A stretch of DNA of 64,000 nt from the NCBI GenBank assembly GCA_963786195.1, contig CAWAYH010000009.1, positions 530,323 through 594,322 on the forward strand. The letters run 5' to 3'. This stretch comes from CAWAYH01 sp963786195 (GTDB lineage Bacteria; Acidobacteriota; Vicinamibacteria; Vicinamibacterales; 2-12-FULL-66-21). Both the position numbers and the translations under genes were made by a program. This document shows, one piece after another, positions 49,892-58,784 of the stretch (its first letter is position 1; each line of letters starts with the position of its first letter). Under the pieces are notes generated by a model. That model had not been told where the DNA came from. It searched no databases and saw only the letters and a program-made list of their open reading frames with translations.

Positions 49892-51102
49892 TCAAAAGCG
49901 CGCGTAGGTCTCGACACCCATGAGCGCATCGTTCGGATAGTAGTGATCGACCGTTTCGGGCGTGATGATCTGGTGCTTCACGAACACGGCGGGCGGGACG
50001 GCGCGGCGCGCCAGGATTTCCAGCGCGAGGCGAATCAGCCCGTCGCCGTACTTCTCGGGAAAGTACCCGACCGAGGCAATGAGCGGCGTGCGCGGCTCGC
50101 GCAGCTCGGCGCGGGCATCCGGCTCCGCGTTCTGCCCGACGATCGCGCATGTGTCGGCGCGGCCGGCTTCCTGGAACGCCCGCGCGGCGCCGAGCGCGCT
50201 GGGGTCGTTCGCGGCCGCGACGAGAATCCGCGTCCCCTTCGACTCCCGCAGATGCTTGCGGACGCGCTCCAGCGACGTCCTGAACTGACCGTCGCCGTCG
50301 ATCGAGACGACCGGCCAGGTCGGCAGCCTCGTGCAGCACCTCGCGCAGGCCCGCCAGCGATCCCCGGATGCGTGACGCGGGCAGCGAGCCGGCGCGCGCC
50401 AGCTCGAGCAGCAGGATCTCGTCCGCTTTCCCGCCCCAGTGCTGCCGCGCCCAGCGCGCCAGGTATCGCCCGGCGAGCAGACCGGCCTCGTAGTTGTTCG
50501 CCCCGAAGTAGGTCGCGCCCGGATGGGGGATGTCGATCGCGATCATCGGGATGCTCGCCTCCCGGTATCTGGCCGCGATCGCCGGCGCGACCGAGTCGTC
50601 GGTCTGGAACTCGATCACGAGATCGACGCCCTCGCGAATCAGCAGCTCCGCGTTCTTCACCGCGATCTTCGGCTGATACCGGTTGTCGACGACGATCAGC
50701 TCGACCTGCTCGCTTTCGGCCGCGCGGACAAGGCCGGCGTGCACTTCGTGCGCGAACGAGCTGTCCTGACCCTGCGCCGGCGTAACCGATCCGGTGCTTC
50801 TTGCGCCGGCGGATTTCGGACGTCAGGCGATAGCGATTGCCTTCGACTTTTTCAAGGAAGCCGCAGTGGCGCAGCGTGTAGAGGAGACGGAAGCACATGC
50901 CCTTGCCGAAGCGCGTGCGGTCCATGACGTCGCGCAGCCGGAGCGTTTCGCCGGGATGCTGGAAGGCCCACAGGATCTCGGAGGCGTGAACGAGCGACTT
51001 GACGAGGTACAGATCGCGGCCGCCCGGCGCCAGCGGGGCGGCCGCCTGGGCGGCATCGGACAGCGGGTCGCGGCCGGCTGGCCGGCCCCGGCGCTTGGGC
51101 AT
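49892..51102 (-). CDS. regulator: IclR-type winged helix fused to a periplasmic-binding-protein domain, two frameshifts
   Basis: Start MPKRRGRPAG at 51102. Residues about 30-100 form an IclR-like winged helix (HASEILWAFQHPGETLRLRD; RFGKGMCFRLLYTLRHCGFL). After a frame change near 50770 (one extra G) a ribose-binding/LacI-type ligand domain follows (VELIVVDNRYQPKIAVKNAE; EFQTDDSVAPAIAARYREAS; GATYFGANNYEAGLLAGRYL). After a second change near 50315: VSIDGDGQFRTSLERVRKHL and ILVAAANDPSALGAARAFQE, ending LMGVETYARF. LacI proteins normally carry a LacI-type HTH, not IclR. Placed between the GH106 operon and rhaEW, it probably responds to rhamnose. Its start is preceded by the 20-bp motif. Confidence 0.75.
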
Positions 51103-51107
51103 GGCCT

Positions 51108-51127
51108 GTTTTATATAGCACAACACG
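51108..51127 (-). promoter_or_regulatory. 20-bp motif (minus strand CGTGTTGTGCTATATAAAAC) before the regulator gene
   Basis: Only one base differs from the motif before the GH88 gene at 40088-40107. Located between the divergent regulator and rhaEW genes, it could autoregulate the former and affect the latter. Confidence 0.55.
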
Positions 51128-51295
51128 AGCGGTTCGGCGACTTCCCGACGCAGGCCGCAAAACCGCGAAATCTCAGGTCGATCCCGGCAGCCCGCCGGCC
51201 CGGGCCCGGGTGGCGTGTTTTTGCATGTGAACCCCCGGGAGGCTGTGGCCGAGCCCGCCGCCAGCCGGCCGGGCAAGGGTAGAATCTCGTCGGGA

Positions 51296-53418
51296 ATGAC
51301 CACCTTTTCAAAGGATGCACCGGCCGCCGGGGCCGATGCCGGGCGGCTGCCCGATCTCTGGAACGACGACGAGGCGCGTGCGCTGTCGGAGCCGGAGCTG
51401 CTCCGCTACCGATCCAACCTGCTCGGCGCCGATCTGCGCATCACGAACTTCGGCGGCGGCAATACGTCGGCGAAGGTGCCGATGCCGGAACCCCTCACGG
51501 GCGAGACCGTCGACGTGCTCTGGGTCAAGGGCTCGGGCGGCGATCTCGGATCGGCGACGCTCGACGGCTTCGCCTCGCTCTACCTGGACAAGCTGCTCGG
51601 CCTGACCCGCCTCTATCAGGGGCTCGCGAGCGAAGACGAGATGCCCGGGCGCTTTCCCCACTGCACGTTCAACCTGAATCCGCGCGCCGCCAGCATCGAC
51701 ACGCCGCTGCACGGCTTCATCCCGCACCGTCACATCGATCACATGCACGCCGACGCCATCATCGCGCTGGCGGCCGCCGGGAACGGCGAGCGCCTGGTGC
51801 GCGAGATCTTCGGCGACGAGCTGGCGTGGATCCCGTGGCAGCGCCCCGGCTTCGATCTCGGTCTCAAAGTCGGCAAGGCGGCGCGCGCGCACGGGGGTCT
51901 CGTCGGGCTGGTCCTGGGCGGACATGGCCTCATCACCTGGGGCGAGACATCGCGGGAGTGCTACCAGACGACGATTCGGATCGTCCAGCAAGCGGCCGAC
52001 TGGCTCGACGCGCGAGGGCGTCGCGAACCGTTCGGTCCTCAGGTGGCGCCGGCGGTGCCCGCCGCTGAGCGGACAAAGCTTCTCGACTTAGTCGCACCGG
52101 CGCTCCGCGGGCTCGTGAGCCCGCTCGCGTCGAAGGTGATGCATGTCGTCGACTCGCCGGAAGTGCTCGAGTTCGTCGGCGCCGAGCGCTGCGAGGCGCT
52201 CGCGCGTCTCGGTACGACGTGTCCCGACCATTTCCTGCGCACGCGCGTGCGGCCGTTGTTCGTGCCGTTCGCGCCCGGCCGTGAGTCAGCCGCCGATCTG
52301 CTCGCGCGCCTGCCGGCGCTGATCGAGCAGTATCGATCCGAGTACACCGCCTACTACGAGCGCTGCAAGCGCCCCGACTCCCCGGCATGCGCGATCCGTA
52401 CCCGGTGATCGTGCTCATCCCGGGCATCGGCCTCCTGGCGTTCCAGAAGGACAAGCAGACCGCGCGCGTGGCCGCCGAATTCTACGAGAGCACGATCCGC
52501 ATCGTCCGCTGGGCCGAGGCGGTCGACAGCTACACGCCGATCCCCGAGCAGGAAGCCTTCGACATCGAGTACTGGTCGCTCGAAGAAGCCAAGTTGCGGC
52601 GCCTGCCGCCCGCAAAGAGCCTCGACGGACGCGTCGCGTTCGTCACCGGTGCGGCGGGAGGGATCGGCGCCGCCACCGCGCGACGGTTGCTGGCAGAAGG
52701 CGCCGCCGTCGTGCTCGCGGACATCGACGCCGCCGCGCTCGACGCCACCCGCAGGGATTTCGAGCAGTCGCACGGCCTGGACCGCGTCCGCGCGACGGTC
52801 TGCGATGTCACGAGCGAGTCGGCGGTCGTCGCCGCGCTCGCGGAGGCCGCGCGGGAGTATGGCGGCGTCGACATCCTCGTCTCCAACGCCGGCATCGCGT
52901 CCGCGTCGCCCATCGAGGACACGTCGCTCGCCACGTGGCAGAAGAACGTGGACATGCTGGCGACCGGTTACTTCCTGGTGTCGCGCGAAGCGTTCCGACT
53001 GATGCTGAAACAGGGGCGCGGCGGCTCGATCGTCTTCGTCGGCAGCAAGAACGCGCTCGTGGCATCTCCCGGTGCCGCCGCATACTGCACGGCCAAGGCC
53101 GCCGCGCTGCACCTCGCCCGGTGTCTCGCCGTCGAGGGCGCCCCGCACGGCATCCGCGCCAACGTCGTCAATCCTGACGCGGTGATTCAGGGATCGCGGA
53201 TCTGGGGCGGCACGTGGCGCGCCGAGCGCGCCGCCAGCAACCGGATCAACGAGGACGAGGTCGAGGAGTTCTACCGGGCGCGCAGCCTGCTGAAGCGCAG
53301 CGTCTATCCGGAGGACGTCGCAGAAGCGGTGTACTTTTTCGCGTCGGATCGATCTGGGAAGTCGACAGGGAACATCCTGAACGTCGACGCTGGCAATAGT
53401 GCTGCTTTCACTCGATAG
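51296..53418 (+). CDS. rhaEW: bifunctional rhamnulose-1-phosphate aldolase / short-chain dehydrogenase, one frameshift, about 707 aa
   Basis: N-terminal class II aldolase domain: LGADLRITNFGGGNTSAKVP, LHGFIPHRHIDHMHADAIIA (His zinc ligands) and LVLGGHGLITWGETSRECYQ. C-terminal SDR domain: VAFVTGAAGGIGAATARRLL, GSIVFVGSKNALVASPGAAA with YCTAK, and GKSTGNILNVDAGN. A frame change near 52388 (CCCGGCATG lacks one C) joins them as DSPA-MRDPYPVIVLIPGIG. Known RhaEW enzymes cut rhamnulose-1-phosphate to DHAP and lactaldehyde and oxidise the latter. Upstream is the motif shared with GH88; downstream is rhaI. Confidence 0.85.
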
Positions 53419-53614
53419 AGTTCCGGTTGTCGGTTGTCGGTTTTGGTTTTTGGTTTTCGGTTCCGGTTTTCGGTTTCGGTTTTCGGTTCGGTTTTTGGTT
53501 TTGGTTGGTGCTCGGTTGTCGGTTCGAAGTCGCACCAACCAATGACCGATAACGGATAACCGATAACCGACAACCGACAACCGACAACCGACAACCGACA
53601 ACCGATAGAAGAAT
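53419..53614. repeat. GGTTTTCGGTT / AACCGACAACCGAT low-complexity array before rhaI
   Basis: The left half (about 53421-53530) is made of GTCGGTT, TTTTCGGTT and GGTTTTTGG words. The right half (about 53540-53605) is made of the complementary AACCGATAACCGACA words. The array is therefore a long, loosely inverted repeat that ends a few bases from the rhaI start codon. Confidence 0.7.
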
Positions 53615-54907
53615 ATGTCTTTTCGCCTGACAGAAAGTCACATCGACGACGAGAACCGCGAGTTGCGGGCGACGGTCGAGGAGGACTACGACCACCTCGG
53701 CGTCCAGCTCGCGCGGCGCGGCATCGATATCGACGAGGAAACGGCGCGCGCGATGGCGTTTCGGGTCGCGGTGCCGTCGTGGGCGGTCGTCACGGGCGGA
53801 ACCCGGTTCGCGCGCTTTCCATCGCCGGGCGAGCCGCGCGACGTGATCGAGAAGATCGAGGACTGCGAGACGATCTTCAGGCTCGTGCGGACGACGCCGG
53901 GTGTCTCGCTGCACCTGCCCTGGGATCAGCCGGACCGGGCGGCGACGCTCGCGTCCTTCGTCGAGTCGCGCGGACTGCACATCGATTCGACCAACTCGAA
54001 TACGTTCCAGGATCAGGACGGCCAGGCGCACTCGTACAAGTTCGGCAGCCTGAGCCACACCGATCCGGCAGTGCGTCGTCAGGCGGTCGAGCACAATCTC
54101 GAGTGCCTCGAGATGGCGGCGGCGCTCGGAGCGCGGGCGCACACGATCTGGATTGGCGACGGCGGCAATTTCCCTGGACAGGTGCACGCGCGGAAGGCGC
54201 TCGATCGATACCTCGAGAGCCTGCGGCAGATCTATGCGGCGCTCCCGGCCGGGTGCCGCTTGTTCCTCGAGCACAAGTTCTACGAGCCGGCGTTCTACTC
54301 GACCGTGATGAGCGACTGGGGCACGAGTTACATCTGCGCGAAGGCGCTGGGCGACCGCGCGTTCTCGCTCGTCGATCTCGGGCATCACGCGCCGAACGTC
54401 AACATCGAGCAGATCGTGGCGCGGCTCATTCAGCTCGGCAAGCTGGGGGGCTTTCACTTCAACGACAGCAAGTACGGAGACGACGACCTCGACGCCGGAT
54501 CGATCAAGCCGTTTCAGCTGTTCCTGATCTTCAACGAGCTGGTCGACGCGGCCATCGAACGCGTGGCGAACTTCGACCCGGCCTACATGCTGGATCAGTC
54601 GCACAACGTCACGGATCCGATCGAGTCGCTGATGACGAGCGCGATCGAGCTCGTGCGGGCGAACGTCCAGGCGCACCTCGTCGACCGGGAGGCGTTGTCG
54701 CGCTACCAGGACGAGAACGACGCGCTGATGGCGCTGCAGACGTTGAAGCAGGCGTTCACGACCGATGTGTCGCCGATTCTGGCGATGGCGCGGCTGCGCG
54801 CGGGCGGCGCGATCGACCCGGTGAGCGTGTATCGGGCGTCGGCGTATCGACGGCGGAAGGCCGCGGAGCGGCCGGAGCGGACGCGGCGCGGGGCGGGAAT
54901 TGTCTAA
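53615..54907 (+). CDS. rhaI: L-rhamnose isomerase (RhaI type), 430 aa
   Basis: TIM-barrel isomerase of the Pseudomonas RhaI type: RVAVPSWAVVTGGTRFARFP, TIWIGDGGNFPGQVHARKAL, AGCRLFLEHKFYEPAFYSTV (metal Glu and His), AFSLVDLGHHAPNVNIEQIV (metal Asp), GGFHFNDSKYGDDDLDAGSI. It converts L-rhamnose to L-rhamnulose in the cytoplasm. Intact, downstream of rhaEW. AGAAGA precedes the ATG. A short basic C-terminal tail is present. Confidence 0.9.
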   Translation: MSFRLTESHIDDENRELRATVEEDYDHLGVQLARRGIDIDEETARAMAFRVAVPSWAVVTGGTRFARFPSPGEPRDVIEKIEDCETIFRLVRTTPGVSLHLPWDQPDRAATLASFVESRGLHIDSTNSNTFQDQDGQAHSYKFGSLSHTDPAVRRQAVEHNLECLEMAAALGARAHTIWIGDGGNFPGQVHARKALDRYLESLRQIYAALPAGCRLFLEHKFYEPAFYSTVMSDWGTSYICAKALGDRAFSLVDLGHHAPNVNIEQIVARLIQLGKLGGFHFNDSKYGDDDLDAGSIKPFQLFLIFNELVDAAIERVANFDPAYMLDQSHNVTDPIESLMTSAIELVRANVQAHLVDREALSRYQDENDALMALQTLKQAFTTDVSPILAMARLRAGGAIDPVSVYRASAYRRRKAAERPERTRRGAGIV

Positions 54908-54960
54908 AGGGACAAGGGACAAGGGACAAGGGAAAAGGGACAAGGGAAAGGGCAAGAAAG
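54908..54960 (+). repeat. G-run array GGGACAA (possible G-quadruplex)
   Basis: Six GGGACAA / GGGAAAA / GGGAAA units follow each other just after the rhaI stop. Four or more runs of three G with short loops can form a G-quadruplex in DNA or RNA. Confidence 0.5.
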
Positions 54961-54973
54961 GAGCGGAGCGCTT

Positions 54974-54990
54974 AAGTGGTCAGACCACTT
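54974..54990. promoter_or_regulatory. perfect FadR/GntR-type operator AAGTGGTCAGACCACTT upstream of TonB receptor 3
   Basis: A perfect 17-bp palindrome (central A) with a TGGT-N3-ACCA core, about 107 bp upstream of the receptor start. The right half ACCACTT is identical to that of the site at 8104-8119 in front of the FadR-type uronate regulator. Likely target of that regulator or of the GntR at 30.3 kb. Confidence 0.6.
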
Positions 54991-55096
54991 GACGTGACGT
55001 AAAGGTACTGGTATTTCCACAATCATATATCATATAGTCCCCCGGGTCGGAAACACCGCCTGATCGCCCACGGGCGATCTCAAGAGGAGGAAGGCG

Positions 55097-58000
55097 ATGA
55101 AGCGGCTACGACGGCATGGCGACGCCCCGCACTGGCTGCAGGGGATCGTCCTCGGAATCATCCTGGTACTGGCGACGGCGGCGGGCACTCAGGCCCAGGA
55201 AGCGCGCGGCTCGATCACCGGCCGCGTCATCGATGCGTCCGGCGGCGTCCTCCCGGGCGTCACCGTCACGATCGTCAACACCGACACCAATTCCACCAGC
55301 ACCGCGATCACCAACGAGAACGGCCAGTTCACGGTGCTCTACCTGAATCCGGCGACCTACACCGTGAGCGCCGAGATCCAGGGCTTCAAGAAAGCGCTGC
55401 GGGACAAGATCGAAGTGCGAGTCGGCGATCGCGCCGAGATCGACTTCAGGCTCGAGCCCGGCGGCATCACCGAAGAGATTCAGGTCTCCGCGGAGACACC
55501 GCTGCTCGAGACCGGCAAGGCCACGATGGGCCAGGTCATCGACAGCAAGCTGATTCAGGAGATCCCGCTCGGCGACGGCACAGCCTACGGCCTCACCCGG
55601 CTCGTGGGCGGCGCGACGTTCGAGCGGTCGTACGCGCTGCAGCGGCCGATGGACAACGACAACCTCCGCGGGCTGACGGTCAGCGGCACGATCAACAGCG
55701 AGTTCACGATCGACGGCTCGAGCAACGTCGGATCGCAGGCGCGCGTCGCCATACAGCCGCCATCCGACGCGATCCAGGAATTCAAGGTCGAGACGGCCGT
55801 TTACGACGCCCAGATCGGCCACACGGGCGCCGGCAACGTGAACCTCGCGCTCAGGAGCGGGGCCAATACGCTTCATGGCGCCGTCTCGTTCTACAACCGG
55901 AACGACAATCGTTCAGAGCCCCTGTTCGCGTCGGAACGCCTGGGCGGCGGCGTCACGCCGCGCGATTACAACCGCTTCAGCACCATGCTGTCGGGCCCGA
56001 TCATCAAGGGCAAGACCTTCTTCATGGGGTCGTACGAGAAGCTCCAGGACGACACGATCGAGACGGTGCAGCACTCGATTCCGACCGACAAGATGCGCAA
56101 CGGCGACTTCTCCGAGCTGCTCGCGGCCGGCGTCCAGATCTTCAATCCCTTCTCGGCGCGATCGGTCGGCGGCGTGACCGTTCGCGATCCGTTCCCCGGC
56201 AACATCATCGACCCCCAGCTGATCAACCCGATCGCGCGCAACGTGCTGGCCTTGTATCCGGCCCCGAACCAGGCGCCCCAGGCTGACCTCAGGAACAACT
56301 ACTTCTATCAGCAGCCCTGGACCTACGGGTACTGGTTCTACATGGGTCGCGTGGACCACGAATGGTCCCCGAACAACAAGACCTACGTGCGCTTCATCGA
56401 GAACTTCCGCCGCGAGGAACGGCACAACTTCGCCGGCACGCCCATTACGCAGGGGTCGACGGATCGATACAACCACAACGCGGCGGTGGGCCACACGGCG
56501 GTCCTGTCGCCCACCCTCGTGCTCGACCTCAAGGGCAGCTGGCTGAAGTTCAACGACGACCTGATCCCGCACGAACCCTTCGACAACGCGGACCTCGGAT
56601 ACTCGGCGAGCGTGCTGTCGCTCTTCGGCGGCTACGATCACATTCCGCGATTCGACATGGAAGCGGGCACGCTCGGCACGGCGGGCGGCGTCGCCATCCT
56701 CGGCGCGCAGCAGAGCGGCTTCAACCTGGGCCGCGTGCAGTCGTTCTACAACATCCAGTTCACGCCGACGCTGACCAAGATCTGGGGCAACCACTCCCTC
56801 AAGTCCGGCTACGACTGGCGACAGCTGCGGCAGGTCGAGGACAACCAGGGCTTCCGCGGCGGCATCTACAACTTCGACAGCACGTACACCCGAGCCGCCA
56901 GCAATGCCACCGGGCAGTACGGCCAGGGGATTGCCGCGTTCCTCCTGGGCATTCCGACCGGCGGACGCATCGAGGTCCGGCCGGGACAGGACTACTCCGT
57001 CATCAGCCACGGCATCTTCGTGCACGATGACTGGCGCGTCTCGCCCAACCTCACGCTGAACCTCGGCCTGCGCTACGACCTCGAAACCGGAATGACCGAG
57101 GCCGAGAACCGCAACATCCGGGGCTTCGACCTGACGACGGCGAACCCGATTCAGGCTGACGTGGCCACAAAGTACGCAGCCAACCCCCCCGCCGGAGTTC
57201 CGCTCAGCGCGCAGCAGTTCGCCGCAAAGGTGCTCGGCGGCTACCAGTACGTGTCCGATTCCAACCCGCACATCTGGGACGGCGACGGGAACAACTGGCA
57301 GCCTCGCGTCGGCGCGACGTACAAGCTCGGGGCGAAGAGCGTCCTCCGCGGCGGCGTCGGACTGTTCGTCGCACCGTTCCAGATCACGGGTGTGCCGGGC
57401 CTCAACAATCCCATCAACCAGTTCGGGTACGCGCGCGATACACCGGTCCCGGTTTCTTCGGACCAGGGCCTGTCGTTCCAGGCGAATCTGAGCAACCCGG
57501 TGCCGAGCGGCCAGCTGCTCGAGCCGATCGGCTCGAGCCTGGGACTCCGGACGAACCTCGGTGGCAGCCCGGGGACGATCTTCTCGGTCGATCGCGAGAA
57601 TCCGTCCTACTGGCGCTACAGCATCGGCATCGAGCGCGAGCTGCCCTTCAACATGGTGATGGAGATCTCGTATCTGGGTCAGCGCGGGCAGAACCTCCCG
57701 GTCGTCCGGCCGCTCAACTACGTGCCGATCGAATTCCGCAGCCAGAGCGTGATCCGCGACGTGCCGGCGGAGACGGTCCTCACCCAGGCGGTGGCGAACC
57801 CGTTCCAGGGGCTGTTCCCGGACAACCCGGGGTCCAACGGCGGCACGATCGCCCGGCGCCGGCTGCTGCTGCAGTATCCGGAGTTCGACACGCTCAACAT
57901 CGAAACCTACGCCGGCACGAACACCTACCACGGCATCGTGGCGCGGCTCGATAAGCGGTTCACCAACGGGTTGATGGTGATGAGCTCGTACACCTGGTCG

Positions 58001-58699
58001 AGATTCCGTGAACGGGTCGCTCCGCTCAATCCGTGGGAAGATCTCGAGGATCGCATTTCCCCGGTCGACCGTCCGCATCGCCTCACGTTCGCGAGCGTGG
58101 CCGAGTTGCCGTTCGGCAAGGGACGCAGGTACGGGAGCGACTGGAACGCCGTCACGGACGCCTTCCTCGGTGGCTGGCAGTTCGCGGCGAAGTACGAGTG
58201 GCAGACGGGCCAGCCGCTGACGTGGGGCAACGTGTACTACGACCCGGGCTGCGGAGACCCCTCGAGCCTCAAGGCGACCTGGGGTGACGCCGGCAACGGT
58301 CAGCTCTATGGCGTCGATGTGCCCATTTTCGACACGAGCTGCTTCTACACGCTGAACGGGCAGCCGTTCCGCAACGCCGCGGGCGCGGTCGTGACGAACA
58401 CGGCCACCGAGATCCAGCTCGGCGCGGCAAGCATCCGCCGGTTCCCGTCGACACTGGAAGACGTGCGGTTCATGAACCACCACCTGCTGGATCTCGGGCT
58501 GACCAAGAACTTCCAGATCAGCCGGTATCGCATCCAGGTTCGAGTCGAGGCGCTCAACGCCACGAACTACACGCTCTTCGGCGCGGGCAACGTGAGCCTG
58601 GGTCCGACGAACGCGGCGTTCGGCAAGCTGACGAACATCGACTCGAGCACGGTCATGAAGCCCCGCGACATCCAGCTGGGCCTGAGGATGACCTTCTAG
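55097..58699 (+). CDS. TonB-dependent receptor 3 (Oar-like), 1200 aa, intact
   Basis: GAGGAGGAAGG ribosome-binding site before the ATG. N-terminal membrane/signal segment GIVLGIILVLATAAGTQAQE, carboxypeptidase-regulatory domain (GSITGRVIDASGGVLPGVTV; TYTVSAEIQGFKKALRDKIE), plug (LTVSGTINSEFTIDGSSNVG; YDAQIGHTGAGNVNLALRSG) and barrel ending MKPRDIQLGLRMTF. Intact frame. Upstream it has a perfect GntR-type operator; downstream lie a hairpin, GH51 and PL22. Pectin-derived oligogalacturonides or arabinan are plausible cargo. Confidence 0.87.
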   Translation: MKRLRRHGDAPHWLQGIVLGIILVLATAAGTQAQEARGSITGRVIDASGGVLPGVTVTIVNTDTNSTSTAITNENGQFTVLYLNPATYTVSAEIQGFKKALRDKIEVRVGDRAEIDFRLEPGGITEEIQVSAETPLLETGKATMGQVIDSKLIQEIPLGDGTAYGLTRLVGGATFERSYALQRPMDNDNLRGLTVSGTINSEFTIDGSSNVGSQARVAIQPPSDAIQEFKVETAVYDAQIGHTGAGNVNLALRSGANTLHGAVSFYNRNDNRSEPLFASERLGGGVTPRDYNRFSTMLSGPIIKGKTFFMGSYEKLQDDTIETVQHSIPTDKMRNGDFSELLAAGVQIFNPFSARSVGGVTVRDPFPGNIIDPQLINPIARNVLALYPAPNQAPQADLRNNYFYQQPWTYGYWFYMGRVDHEWSPNNKTYVRFIENFRREERHNFAGTPITQGSTDRYNHNAAVGHTAVLSPTLVLDLKGSWLKFNDDLIPHEPFDNADLGYSASVLSLFGGYDHIPRFDMEAGTLGTAGGVAILGAQQSGFNLGRVQSFYNIQFTPTLTKIWGNHSLKSGYDWRQLRQVEDNQGFRGGIYNFDSTYTRAASNATGQYGQGIAAFLLGIPTGGRIEVRPGQDYSVISHGIFVHDDWRVSPNLTLNLGLRYDLETGMTEAENRNIRGFDLTTANPIQADVATKYAANPPAGVPLSAQQFAAKVLGGYQYVSDSNPHIWDGDGNNWQPRVGATYKLGAKSVLRGGVGLFVAPFQITGVPGLNNPINQFGYARDTPVPVSSDQGLSFQANLSNPVPSGQLLEPIGSSLGLRTNLGGSPGTIFSVDRENPSYWRYSIGIERELPFNMVMEISYLGQRGQNLPVVRPLNYVPIEFRSQSVIRDVPAETVLTQAVANPFQGLFPDNPGSNGGTIARRRLLLQYPEFDTLNIETYAGTNTYHGIVARLDKRFTNGLMVMSSYTWSRFRERVAPLNPWEDLEDRISPVDRPHRLTFASVAELPFGKGRRYGSDWNAVTDAFLGGWQFAAKYEWQTGQPLTWGNVYYDPGCGDPSSLKATWGDAGNGQLYGVDVPIFDTSCFYTLNGQPFRNAAGAVVTNTATEIQLGAASIRRFPSTLEDVRFMNHHLLDLGLTKNFQISRYRIQVRVEALNATNYTLFGAGNVSLGPTNAAFGKLTNIDSSTVMKPRDIQLGLRMTF

Positions 58700-58729
58700 A
58701 CACGTCGGGTTCAACCAATCATGGGTCAT

Positions 58730-58757
58730 AGGCCCGCGGTCGAGAGACCGCGGGCCT
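58730..58757 (+). terminator. strong hairpin after TonB receptor 3
   Basis: AGGCCCGCGGTC, loop GAGA, GACCGCGGGCCT: a perfect 12-bp stem 30 bp after the receptor stop and 28 bp before the GH51 start. No T-run. Probably a terminator or attenuator that lowers downstream expression. Confidence 0.6.
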
Positions 58758-58784
58758 GCCTGTCGGGGCGATAATCACGACACG

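Noticed and set aside
53419..53614. CRISPR-like appearance of the AACCGACA array
   Set aside because: Units are 6-8 bases long with no unique spacers; this is low-complexity sequence.
55913..58729. 938-codon open frame on the minus strand opposite TonB receptor 3
   Set aside because: Same kind of antisense shadow; no ribosome-binding site or recognisable motif.
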